A stretch of DNA of 10,640 nt from Clostridiales bacterium (GCA_019418225.1 DYCF01000039.1:36725-47364), one strand, 5' to 3'; counted from the stretch's first letter, positions 1 to 6,306 are shown. Notes: a model not told the origin generated them from the sequence alone. Translations and numbers: made by a program.

Positions 1-1349
1 GCGGAAATAACACAGATATGCCACAAATGCCAGAAGGTACACAAGGCGGAAATAACACAGATATGCCACAAATGCCAGAAGGTACACAAGGCGGAAATAA
101 TACAGATATGCCACAAATGCCAAATGATGGACAAGATGGGAACAATAAAGGTCAAATGAAAGGGCCAGGTGGCATGGGTGGTATGGGCTCATCAGGTGGC
201 GCAAACTTAGTGTACTCAGATGATGAAATCAGTAGCTATTCAAGCATTTTTAATTATACAGTGTTCAAGAAAACAACTGAAAATGACTACAAAACTCTTA
301 TTGGTATTCTTAAGAATCTTAATGAAGGTACCAATCTAGAAGAAAGCATTGATGTAGAAGAAGTACTTAAGTATTTTGCAGTCAATACATTCCTTGTAAA
401 TTTAGATAGTTATGCAGGTAATATGAAACATAACTTCTACTTATATGAAGAAGATGGTAAGCTTCAAATTTTACCTTGGGATTATAACTTAGCATTTGGT
501 GCATTTGAAATGTCAGATGCAAGTAAGGTTATTAACTTCCCAATTGATGCACCTGTAACAGATAGTATGGAAAATAGCCCACTTATTTCTAAGTTATTAG
601 AAGTTGATGCATACAAGGAAATGTATCATAGCTATTTACAAGAGTTAGTAGACAAATATATTACAAGTGGTAAATACGAAGAAACAATTAATAAATTAGA
701 TACTTTAATAGGCGACTATGTGAAAAATGATGCAACTGCTTTTTATACGTATGATGAATATCAATCTGGTATAAAAGAACTCAAGCAATATGGCATAGAC
801 CGTACAACAAGTGTTAAGGCACAGATTTCCGGTGAGCAGCCTTCTACTGAATATGGTACCATTGAGACAACTATGAACCTTATGGCAATGGGGCAACAAA
901 ATGGCGGTAAAGGTGGGCCTGGTGGAGATAAAATGGCAGATAAAGGTGCAGATCAATCCGCGCCAATGTCACAAGGAAATCAGGGCGCTGATAATGTACA
1001 AAGCAATGAGCCAGAACAACAAGGTGGCGGCATGCAAAATATGCCAAATGTAGATATGGAAACAATGCAAGAGATTATGAGCATTATTGGAGAGGTTTCT
1101 TCTGTGTCAGAACTTACAGAAGAACAAAAGACTCAAATTACAGCATTAGGCGTAGATGAGAGCGCACTAGAGAGCTTATTTAAAATGAAGAAGATGTTTG
1201 AAAACATGGGTGGAGGACACAATGGTACACCTGGTCAAGCGACACAAACGCAAATGTCAGATCAGGATAAAATTATGGCAGTAGTTTGCGGTATACTTTT
1301 AGTAGGTGGTCTAATCTTTGCTCTAACTTTCAAACGAAAACGTTATTAA
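1..1349 (+). CDS. CotH kinase family protein, C-terminal part (5'-truncated by window edge)
   Basis: The reading frame is already open at the window edge (in phase from base 3), so the start, signal peptide and N-terminal kinase lobe are missing. Residues here are counted from the first visible Met (base 18). Residues 1-65 are low-complexity Met/Pro/Gln/Asn/Gly repeats. A CotH-like segment follows at about 66-225, with the block PWDYNLAFG (153-161). This resembles the conserved Asp region of CotH atypical kinases, which in Bacillus phosphorylate spore-coat proteins. A second Gly/Gln/Asn-rich stretch (about 295-345) precedes a hydrophobic helix (about 419-438) and the basic tail KRKRY. This implies an extracytoplasmic protein anchored by its C-terminus with a short cytoplasmic end. 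In Clostridia such proteins are often vegetative surface proteins rather than spore proteins, and the substrate here is unknown. Family assignment is fairly secure; kinase activity cannot be judged without the N-terminus. Confidence 0.8.
   Translation, partial: GNNTDMPQMPEGTQGGNNTDMPQMPEGTQGGNNTDMPQMPNDGQDGNNKGQMKGPGGMGGMGSSGGANLVYSDDEISSYSSIFNYTVFKKTTENDYKTLIGILKNLNEGTNLEESIDVEEVLKYFAVNTFLVNLDSYAGNMKHNFYLYEEDGKLQILPWDYNLAFGAFEMSDASKVINFPIDAPVTDSMENSPLISKLLEVDAYKEMYHSYLQELVDKYITSGKYEETINKLDTLIGDYVKNDATAFYTYDEYQSGIKELKQYGIDRTTSVKAQISGEQPSTEYGTIETTMNLMAMGQQNGGKGGPGGDKMADKGADQSAPMSQGNQGADNVQSNEPEQQGGGMQNMPNVDMETMQEIMSIIGEVSSVSELTEEQKTQITALGVDESALESLFKMKKMFENMGGGHNGTPGQATQTQMSDQDKIMAVVCGILLVGGLIFALTFKRKRY
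3..125 (+). repeat. 45-bp in-frame tandem repeat in the CotH-like gene
   Basis: Two essentially identical 45-bp units lie at 3-47 and 48-92. A third, starting at 93, keeps the first part of the unit (one visible AAC to AAT change) and then diverges after about base 125. Each unit encodes 15 residues, GNNTDMPQMPEGTQG. Because the array runs off the left edge, the true copy number is unknown. Near-identity at the DNA level indicates recent expansion or homogenisation. Confidence 0.9.
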
Positions 1350-1428
1350 ATATTGTTATAATATTAAATTTTATTTTAGTACTAGATATTATTCTGATGT
1401 AAAATATTATTTTAATATTAAATATTAT

Positions 1429-1466
1429 ACTACTATTAGACATTACAGCTGATGCTAGATAGTAGT
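1429..1466. repeat. Inverted repeat downstream of the CotH-like gene
   Basis: ACTACTAT (1429-1436) and ATAGTAGT (1459-1466) are exact complements. The pairing can continue with TAG / CTA on the inner side if one G is bulged. No clear U-tract follows, so it is a poor intrinsic terminator. It may be an RNA stem in the 3' untranslated region or a DNA site. Confidence 0.4.
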
Positions 1467-1515
1467 TTATAACTTACAATAAGTCTTAAAGAGTACAAAT
1501 AATAATTATAATGAT

Positions 1516-1574
1516 ACCTCCTAGGATGAGTGGCCCGCATACACCACAAACGACTAGGGGGTTTTCTAATTTTT
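1516..1574 (+). terminator. Possible Rho-independent terminator after the CotH-like gene
   Basis: ACCTCCTAG (1516-1524) can pair with CTAGGGGGT (1554-1562), giving nine base pairs including one G-U. It is followed by TTTCTAATTTTT. The 29-nt loop is long for a terminator and contains a minor GTGG / CCAC stem. The site lies about 170 bp after the stop codon, so it could instead be a structured RNA or leader element of the next gene. Confidence 0.4.
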
Positions 1575-1581
1575 GTAAATA

Positions 1582-1625
1582 AGTGATAGTTACATATACA
1601 GTGATAGTATATTTTGGTGTATAAT
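1582..1625 (+). promoter_or_regulatory. Candidate promoter region of the 549-aa secreted protein gene
   Basis: A consensus -10 hexamer TATAAT is at 1620-1625. The region 17 bp upstream (TACAGT, 1597-1602) is a poor -35, so a vegetative promoter would need help from an activator. Immediately upstream is the 9-bp direct repeat AGTGATAGT at 1582-1590 and 1600-1608, spaced 18 bp start to start, a layout seen in sites for regulators that bind direct repeats. Both assignments are inferred from sequence pattern alone. Confidence 0.3.
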
Positions 1626-1637
1626 AATAGATGATAA

Positions 1638-1663
1638 GCCGATATATATAGGGGGCTATTGGC
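1638..1663 (+). other. Leader stem-loop upstream of the secreted protein gene
   Basis: GCCGATA (1638-1644) pairs with TATTGGC (1657-1663) through seven pairs, one of them G-U. The 12-nt loop carries GGGGG. It ends about 18 bases before the ribosome binding site AGGGGA (about 1681-1686) and could affect mRNA stability or initiation. It is too small to assign to a known riboswitch class. Confidence 0.3.
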
Positions 1664-1690
1664 CTAAAAATATAAAAAATAGGGGAAAAG

Positions 1691-3340
1691 ATGAAAAGAT
1701 ACATAAGACTAATTATAGGATGTATGATGTTTTTAACTTTAAGCAGTGTTGTTTTAGGAAATGGAGAAAGTCCAATTGCACAGTTTCAATTCGTTAAGGC
1801 AGCATATGAGTTAGGCGAAATGGTTGAAACTGTAGATACAAGCTATGGACAAAACGGAACAGCAATTACAAAAAGGGAATGGATGGTTATTATTAATAAT
1901 CAGAAAAAGACCAGTAGTAATTTAAAGACATTAATAAGTAGTTTAAAAGTAGGAGAGCATGAAATCTTTTTACGTGTAAGGGACTCGAATAATAATTGGA
2001 GCTTATGGACCAGTCGTAAACTTAAGATTACTGAGCCAGTACCTATTAAAATTACAAGTTTTAAACCCTCTAAGACAACTTATGCAAAAGGTGAGAAGCT
2101 GTCGTTTACTTATACGCTAAATAATCCTAATGACCTAGAAATAAAGGGACAAAGGTGGCGCTATAAGAATTTAACAACAGGTGGTAGTACCATTTCAGGA
2201 AAACCTAAGTACCTTAAAAAACCAGGCAAATATGAAATAAGTGTAGAGTTACAAGATGAAAGAGGCAATTGGTCTAATAAGGCAACTTGTATTATTATCA
2301 TTAGCGAAGATGAGAAAATCAGAAATGGTGAATATCTTTTTAGTGAAGGTAAACCAGGTGATTTGATTGATGGTTATGTAGACAAGGATTATAATACTTT
2401 TATTAGTCTAGAAGAAGCTGCAAGCGTGAGCGTGGCGGATGAAAAAGGAAGTCTTATTATGAGTAACTCACCAGAAAGTATACCAAGCAGTGGTATTTTA
2501 TACAGAGAAACGGCAAGTCAAAAGGGAAGGATACTCATTCATCATGCCAATGCAACAGACTTCAACAAAAAGCTTATGATTCTTGCCACGACTAAAGAAG
2601 AAAGTCCAATTAAATTAACAATTAGTAATGAAGCAATTAAAGGACCAAGTCCTCATATTTTAAGTAGTGGTCAAGCGGCAGTTAGTACATACTTTAAAGG
2701 GCAAGTAGCTAAAAATTATACGATTAAAAAAGGTGAGCAAACTTGTATTTATAATAGCAGTGTAAATGGTCCATGGGAAACAAATGAAATTATAACAGGG
2801 CTTTTAGATTTTTATGCAGAAGGCAATGTTATATTTACGGTGGTAGCAATGGATTGTAACTCTTCAATAGATAATGTATCTAAACTTCCAGTTCTTCCAG
2901 CAGATGGGACACACATAAGAGGAACATTTGATGTGATAAAAAGGGAGTATACAATAAGTATTGAGGACTTACAAGAGCCAGCTAAACTTGTAATAGGAAG
3001 AGAAAGTAGTGAATGGCTAGAAGGAAAAGATGCCTTAACAGGTACAGTTGTTAGAAATAAAGGCAACTATGGTTTACCGATAAATATTAAAATAAAATGT
3101 AATGAAGATATGGGGATTATCCTAAATGCCCGTGGAGGCGGTTATTTAGGCGCACTTAAATGGAATAATAGTAAGGTGTTTAATGCACCAGGTGAAGATT
3201 TATTAAATAATCAGAAGGTAGCTGCCCTAGTAGGAACAGCCCATGCCAACACAAATAGTGAAATTTTATATATGTTGCCAAATGGCTCTTCGGCACCAGT
3301 ATTATTTGGATTTATTCCAAAATCATTATGGAAAAGTTAA
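1691..3340 (+). CDS. Secreted protein with two Ig/PKD-like modules and an uncharacterised C-terminal region
   Basis: The 549-residue product begins with a Sec signal peptide (MKRYIRLIIG, then a hydrophobic run to about residue 23, cleavage probable near VVLG/NGE). Cys11 sits before the hydrophobic core, so it is not a lipobox. Residues about 26-115 and 117-206 look like two related beta-sandwich modules. They end in the similar motifs VRDSNNNWS and VELQDERGNWS, as in Ig/PKD-like extracellular repeats. Residues about 208-549 form a larger region with repeated beta-rich patterns and a Gly/Pro-rich end (KGNYGLPINIKI, LPNGSSAPVLFGFIPKSLW) that I cannot assign to a named domain. There is no membrane anchor, LPxTG or S-layer homology domain, so the protein is probably released or held on the wall non-covalently. 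The start is supported by AGGGGA just upstream. No enzyme motif is recognised. Confidence 0.75.
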   Translation: MKRYIRLIIGCMMFLTLSSVVLGNGESPIAQFQFVKAAYELGEMVETVDTSYGQNGTAITKREWMVIINNQKKTSSNLKTLISSLKVGEHEIFLRVRDSNNNWSLWTSRKLKITEPVPIKITSFKPSKTTYAKGEKLSFTYTLNNPNDLEIKGQRWRYKNLTTGGSTISGKPKYLKKPGKYEISVELQDERGNWSNKATCIIIISEDEKIRNGEYLFSEGKPGDLIDGYVDKDYNTFISLEEAASVSVADEKGSLIMSNSPESIPSSGILYRETASQKGRILIHHANATDFNKKLMILATTKEESPIKLTISNEAIKGPSPHILSSGQAAVSTYFKGQVAKNYTIKKGEQTCIYNSSVNGPWETNEIITGLLDFYAEGNVIFTVVAMDCNSSIDNVSKLPVLPADGTHIRGTFDVIKREYTISIEDLQEPAKLVIGRESSEWLEGKDALTGTVVRNKGNYGLPINIKIKCNEDMGIILNARGGGYLGALKWNNSKVFNAPGEDLLNNQKVAALVGTAHANTNSEILYMLPNGSSAPVLFGFIPKSLWKS

Positions 3341-3367
3341 AGTATAAGAAGTAAGAGGAGTAAAACA

Positions 3368-3856
3368 ATGAAAATATTATTAGTGATTGATGTGCAAGAA
3401 GGATTTATCAATGACGCAACCAAACATATACCAAAAGATATTGAAAAACATGTAAATAACTTTAACTATGATTTAGTAATTGCAACCCGTTTTATTAATA
3501 AGATGGAATCATTACATAAGTCAGAATTAAATATGAAAGATATGACAATGTTAAGCCCACATGCAAAACTTGTAGAAAACGTAAGTACACTTGCAGATAT
3601 TGTAATCATGAAATCGACATATACAAGTTTAACAGTAGATGTGGCAAAGTTATTAGAAAAAAATCAAGTGAAAGAAGTATACTTAGCAGGATTAAATACA
3701 GATACAAGCATTATGGCAACAGCTTTAGAATTGTTTGATAAAGGTATTAAACCAAAAGTACTTTCACAGCTTTGTGGTTCAATAAATGGTGCAATGATGC
3801 ACACAGCAGCCCTCCAAATTCTAAAAGGAGCCTTAGGCGAAAATAATATTCTATAA
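3368..3856 (+). CDS. Isochorismatase-like cysteine hydrolase homologue with Ser at the nucleophile position
   Basis: The 162-residue protein has the compact fold of isochorismatase/nicotinamidase-type hydrolases. VIDVQEGF carries the catalytic Asp8, and Lys82 lies in IVIMKSTYTSL, matching the family's Asp-Lys pair. The third member is normally Cys in a G-x-x-T-D-x-C motif. Here the segment reads GLNTDTSIMATAL, placing Ser114 at that position. The C-terminal block (VLSQLCGS, then His145) matches the family's usual 'DLCAS...H..A' region. Normal members hydrolyse isochorismate, nicotinamide or related amides. With Ser in place of Cys this one may be inactive, a binding protein or an altered hydrolase. 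The ribosome binding site AGAGGAG (3354-3360) precedes the ATG. The gap of 27 bp from the previous gene suggests possible co-transcription, though no functional link is apparent. Confidence 0.8.
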   Translation: MKILLVIDVQEGFINDATKHIPKDIEKHVNNFNYDLVIATRFINKMESLHKSELNMKDMTMLSPHAKLVENVSTLADIVIMKSTYTSLTVDVAKLLEKNQVKEVYLAGLNTDTSIMATALELFDKGIKPKVLSQLCGSINGAMMHTAALQILKGALGENNIL

Positions 3857-3862
3857 TAAATT

Positions 3863-3897
3863 AAAAAGGGACTATTGCAAATGCATAGTCCCTTTTT
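3863..3897. terminator. Bidirectional Rho-independent terminator
   Basis: AAAAAGGGACTAT (3863-3875) is the exact complement of ATAGTCCCTTTTT (3885-3897), giving a 13-bp stem with a 9-nt loop. The stem carries A-tracts and U-tracts on both sides. It lies 7 bp after the hydrolase stop codon and 33 bp beyond the end of the convergent - strand gene, so it can end transcription from both sides. Confidence 0.93.
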
Positions 3898-3929
3898 AGA
3901 GGTATAGCAAGTCTATCTTAGGCATACTT

Positions 3930-4667
3930 TTAAAGTTCTCCTAAGTGTTTGAAGTAGCGTTTAGGAATAAAAGCATTACGCCTTCTTATATTAATACGTT
4001 CTGTAATAGTGGTAGCTTTATAATACGTTTTAAATAAGTTGATAAAGGGGTCGTTATTAGGTGCCTTTAATAGTTTAAGCTGTTCTTCATTAGAGAGACT
4101 TTGAAGAAAGGCTTCTTTTGTATTATAAACAAGCGCTACCTGTCTTTTTAAGTCATGAATGATAAAGGATTGATCAGAAAAACGTTTTACAAAGTGTTCC
4201 ATTAAAAGTGGTAATATAAAATGGTCAGGTTCAATTTTTGAGTAAAAGACCATAGGACTTATTTCTTCAAATCTGACGAAACCTGTAAAACGATGGGCTT
4301 CATGTCCTACACGTTTAGTATATAAGTCTACTTTTCGGATAATATCATTGTTTTTAGCAAGATTTATTTTATCGGTGTATTTGTAGCAGAGTCTTAAATA
4401 TTGAAGTGCCAGCGTTTCAGCGTCTTCATATTCGCTAAGATATAAGTAATAAACATTGGATAAAGTAGAAAAAGATAAGTTTTTTACAATACTATCGTGT
4501 ACCCTAGTCGCTTTATCTTCTTCAGTTGGAACGCCTAATGCAGTTGTTAAAAGGCTAGGGTGATAAGCATCTTCTCGAAATATAGAAGATGCTTTTTTGT
4601 CTTTATAGGCATAGAAGATGCAAGTGAGGAGACCGTCAAAGGACCCATCATATAAGTAATCAACCAT
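3930..4667 (-). CDS. DUF4130-type putative DNA metabolism protein (TIGR03915-like), partner of the radical SAM protein
   Basis: This 245-residue protein begins YLYDGSFDGLLTCIF, the characteristic start of the family annotated as 'probable DNA metabolism protein'. It also has the blocks VGHEAHRFTGFVRFEE (about 121-136) and RRRNAFIPKRYFKHL near the C-terminus. As I recall, a related domain is fused to uracil-DNA glycosylase-like proteins in other bacteria, which is the basis for the DNA link; the biochemical activity is unknown. There is no signal peptide or membrane segment, so it acts in the cytoplasm. Its start lies 23 bp after the stop of the radical SAM gene on the same strand, with AAAGGA as ribosome binding site. 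The two are almost certainly one operon, and these families usually occur together. The gene ends at the shared terminator at 3863-3897. Confidence 0.85.
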   Translation of the reverse strand: MVDYLYDGSFDGLLTCIFYAYKDKKASSIFREDAYHPSLLTTALGVPTEEDKATRVHDSIVKNLSFSTLSNVYYLYLSEYEDAETLALQYLRLCYKYTDKINLAKNNDIIRKVDLYTKRVGHEAHRFTGFVRFEEISPMVFYSKIEPDHFILPLLMEHFVKRFSDQSFIIHDLKRQVALVYNTKEAFLQSLSNEEQLKLLKAPNNDPFINLFKTYYKATTITERINIRRRNAFIPKRYFKHLGEL

Positions 4668-4690
4668 CAGAGTAATCCTTTCATTTATAT

Positions 4691-6040
4691 TTATAATTCA
4701 CCAGTTAAGGCAGATGCAGTATCTTCTAATAATAACGGTTTAATAGGAGAAGCTGTATTAGGAATTAGAAGCTTAGAGGATGAATTTGGCGGCATTGTAA
4801 ATAAACTAAGCTGTTCATAGGGTGCAGGTTCATCTGAAGCAAATTGTGGTACAAGCTTGCGACGGATTTGGACATCATCAATATCAGTACTGCCATAATA
4901 TTTAGTATTACAGGTGATAAAGAACTGTGCACGTTTAAGAACAATGCCTAACTTTTTGAGGTCGTCATAGTTAAGCGGTGCAATACGACGGCTCATTACA
5001 ATTTTCTTAGCGCCGCGAATACCAATGCCAGGTACACGAAGGAGCAGTTCATAGGGCGCCTTATTAATCTCTATAGGAAAAAGATGAAGATTGTTAAGGG
5101 CCCAATTACATTTAGGGTCAAGGTGAATATCAAATTGAGGCTTTTCTTCAGTTAAAAGTTCGTGAGCCTTAAAGCCATAAAGGCGTAGTAACCAATCTCC
5201 TTGGTAAAGTCTATGCTCTCTAAGTGTAGGTGGTGTCTTAAGCTCAGGGAGTGCACCGCCAGTATTAACAGGGGTATAGGCAGAGTAATAAACTCTTTTT
5301 AAGTTATATTTACTATATAGATTTTCACTTAAATTTAAGATATTAAGATCAGTTTCGGGAGTTGCGCCAATGATAAGCTGTGTACTTTGACCGCCAGGTA
5401 CAAAAAGGGGGGCCTTTTTAGAGTTTTTTCGATCTTCTTTAGCTGACATAATATGCGTACCGATACTACGCATTGGTGCCAGAATAGCTTTTTTACTTTT
5501 ATCAGGGGCAAGTAGTTTAAGAGAGTGCTCAGAAGGTAACTCAATATTAACGCTCATACGGTCTGCATATAATCCAGCTTCATGAATGAGTTCTTCGCTA
5601 GCACCCGGAATAGCCTTTAGATGAATATAACCATTGAAATTTTCTTCTGTACGTAGCTTCTTAACAACTTGTAAAAGCATTTCCATTGTATGGTTAGGAT
5701 TTTTAATAATGGCTGAGCTTAAGAATAAGCCTTCTATATAATTGCGTCTATAAAAGTTAATCGTGAGACGAATAACTTCTTCAGGTGTAAAAGCTGCACG
5801 CTCCACATCATTGGAGCGCCTGTTGATACAATAAGCACAATCATAGATGCAGTAATTGGTCAGTAATATTTTAAGAAGAGAAATGCATCTGCCATCAGGT
5901 GTAAAACTATGACAGATTCCGCTTGTAGCCGCAGCGCCTAATTCCCCTAATTTTCCTTTTCTATTGGAACCAGAAGAAGAACAAGAAACGTCATATTTAG
6001 CTGCGTCTGACAGGATTTTTAATTTTTCATTTAGTTCCAT
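4691..6040 (-). CDS. Putative DNA modification/repair radical SAM protein (TIGR03916-like)
   Basis: I choose the ATG at 6040 (449 aa). GAGGCG lies about 9 nt before it, and the in-frame ATG five codons upstream overlaps that site. Cys64, Cys68 and Cys71 (CIYDCAYC) form the CxxxCxxC motif that binds the [4Fe-4S] cluster used to cleave S-adenosylmethionine. Conserved extra cysteines (Cys20 in DVSCSSSGSNR, Cys43 in GICHSF, Cys52 in GRCISLLK) sit before the core. The barrel runs to about residue 300. Residues about 328-362 (APYELLLRVPGIG, IRGAKKIVMSRR) form a helix-hairpin-helix, the DNA-backbone binding element also found in repair nucleases and glycosylases. This pairing of radical chemistry with DNA binding is why the family is called 'DNA modification/repair'; the substrate is unknown. 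It is first in an operon with the DUF4130-type gene, under a promoter containing a LexA-like box. Confidence 0.88.
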   Translation of the reverse strand: MELNEKLKILSDAAKYDVSCSSSGSNRKGKLGELGAAATSGICHSFTPDGRCISLLKILLTNYCIYDCAYCINRRSNDVERAAFTPEEVIRLTINFYRRNYIEGLFLSSAIIKNPNHTMEMLLQVVKKLRTEENFNGYIHLKAIPGASEELIHEAGLYADRMSVNIELPSEHSLKLLAPDKSKKAILAPMRSIGTHIMSAKEDRKNSKKAPLFVPGGQSTQLIIGATPETDLNILNLSENLYSKYNLKRVYYSAYTPVNTGGALPELKTPPTLREHRLYQGDWLLRLYGFKAHELLTEEKPQFDIHLDPKCNWALNNLHLFPIEINKAPYELLLRVPGIGIRGAKKIVMSRRIAPLNYDDLKKLGIVLKRAQFFITCNTKYYGSTDIDDVQIRRKLVPQFASDEPAPYEQLSLFTMPPNSSSKLLIPNTASPIKPLLLEDTASALTGEL

Positions 6041-6083
6041 AAATTGTCGCCTCATTTAAAAATAGAATAATTTAATATGTTAG

Positions 6084-6111
6084 ATATTAATGCGAACATA
6101 TGTTCTGTTAA
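6084..6111 (-). promoter_or_regulatory. Predicted promoter of the radical SAM / DUF4130 operon
   Basis: On the - strand, TTAACA (6111-6106, five of six matches to TTGACA) and TAATAT (6089-6084, four of six matches to TATAAT) are separated by 16 bp. This predicts a start near 6077 and a leader of about 37 nt before the ATG at 6040. The spacer is occupied by the LexA-like palindrome. Confidence 0.6.
6093..6106. promoter_or_regulatory. LexA (SOS) box
   Basis: CGAACATATGTTCT matches the Gram-positive LexA/DinR consensus CGAAC-N4-GTTCG at nine of ten defined positions, with a perfect 12-bp palindrome GAACATATGTTC (6094-6105). It lies in the spacer between the predicted -35 and -10 of the radical SAM operon, the classic place for a repressor to block polymerase. 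The + strand acpP promoter is more than 100 bp away, so the box most likely serves only the - strand operon. Confidence 0.8.
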
Positions 6112-6216
6112 GCTTTATTATAATGAGAAATATATATAGATACAAGGGATTTAGATAAAAAATATATGTGAAATATTTTAGATGAATACAGAAAATAAAA
6201 AAGACAATTAAAATTA

Positions 6217-6245
6217 TTGACAATTATTTGTAGCAAGGATATACT
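6217..6245 (+). promoter_or_regulatory. Promoter of acpP and the fatty-acid operon
   Basis: A perfect -35 TTGACA (6217-6222), a 17-bp spacer and -10 TATACT (6240-6245, five of six) make a strong vegetative promoter. The predicted start is near 6252, giving a leader of about 55 nt before the acpP ATG. Confidence 0.85.
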
Positions 6246-6259
6246 TTGAGTGATTGATG

Positions 6260-6274
6260 CTTTGAAAAGCAAAG
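6260..6274. promoter_or_regulatory. FabT-like operator overlapping the start of acpP transcription
   Basis: CTTTGAAAAGCAAAG is an exact inverted repeat (CTTTG-N5-CAAAG). Its core, TTTGA-AAA-GCAAA, differs from the FabT pattern TTTGA-N3-TCAAA of streptococci and relatives at one position. It lies about 8-22 bp after the predicted transcription start, where a bound repressor would block initiation or escape. The MarR gene at the end of this cluster is the obvious candidate to bind it. Confidence 0.55.
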
Positions 6275-6306
6275 TGTTGAAATTATATTATACGGGAGGA
6301 AAAGAA

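Larger units (their letters stand above)
1350..1690. other. Gene-free AT-rich interval with several inverted repeats
   Basis: I see no convincing gene in these 341 bases. They hold an A/T-only hairpin just after the CotH-like gene (AATATT at 1349-1354 and 1360-1365), the inverted repeat ACTACTAT / ATAGTAGT (1429-1436, 1459-1466), a more GC-rich hairpin (1516-1562), a direct repeat (1582-1608), a possible -10 box (1620-1625) and a small stem-loop in the leader of the next gene (1638-1663). A 72-codon frame on the opposite strand has no ribosome binding site and overlaps the next gene's start, so I do not call it. Confidence 0.6.

Noticed and set aside
1349..1365. A/T-only hairpin just after the CotH-like gene as its terminator
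   Set aside because: The stem is AATATT only and too weak; no GC pairs support termination, so it is mentioned only in the spacer description.
1486..1704. A 72-codon frame on the - strand in the spacer before the secreted protein gene
   Set aside because: Its only ATG overlaps the start of the + strand gene, there is no ribosome binding site, and most of it is Ile/Tyr-rich AT sequence. Only the central GC-rich part looks protein-like, and that is reported as a finding.
1700..1730. Lipobox LIIGC in the secreted protein
   Set aside because: The cysteine (residue 11) precedes rather than follows the hydrophobic core of the signal peptide, so lipid attachment is unlikely.
6041..6055. Upstream ATG for the radical SAM protein adding MRRQF
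   Set aside because: It overlaps the GAGGCG that serves the ATG at 6040 and has no ribosome binding site of its own.
6250..6306. Longer acpP reading from a GTG at 6250
   Set aside because: It starts at about the predicted transcription start, lacks a ribosome binding site and adds 19 residues foreign to acyl carrier proteins. The ATG at 6307 has GGGAGG before it.
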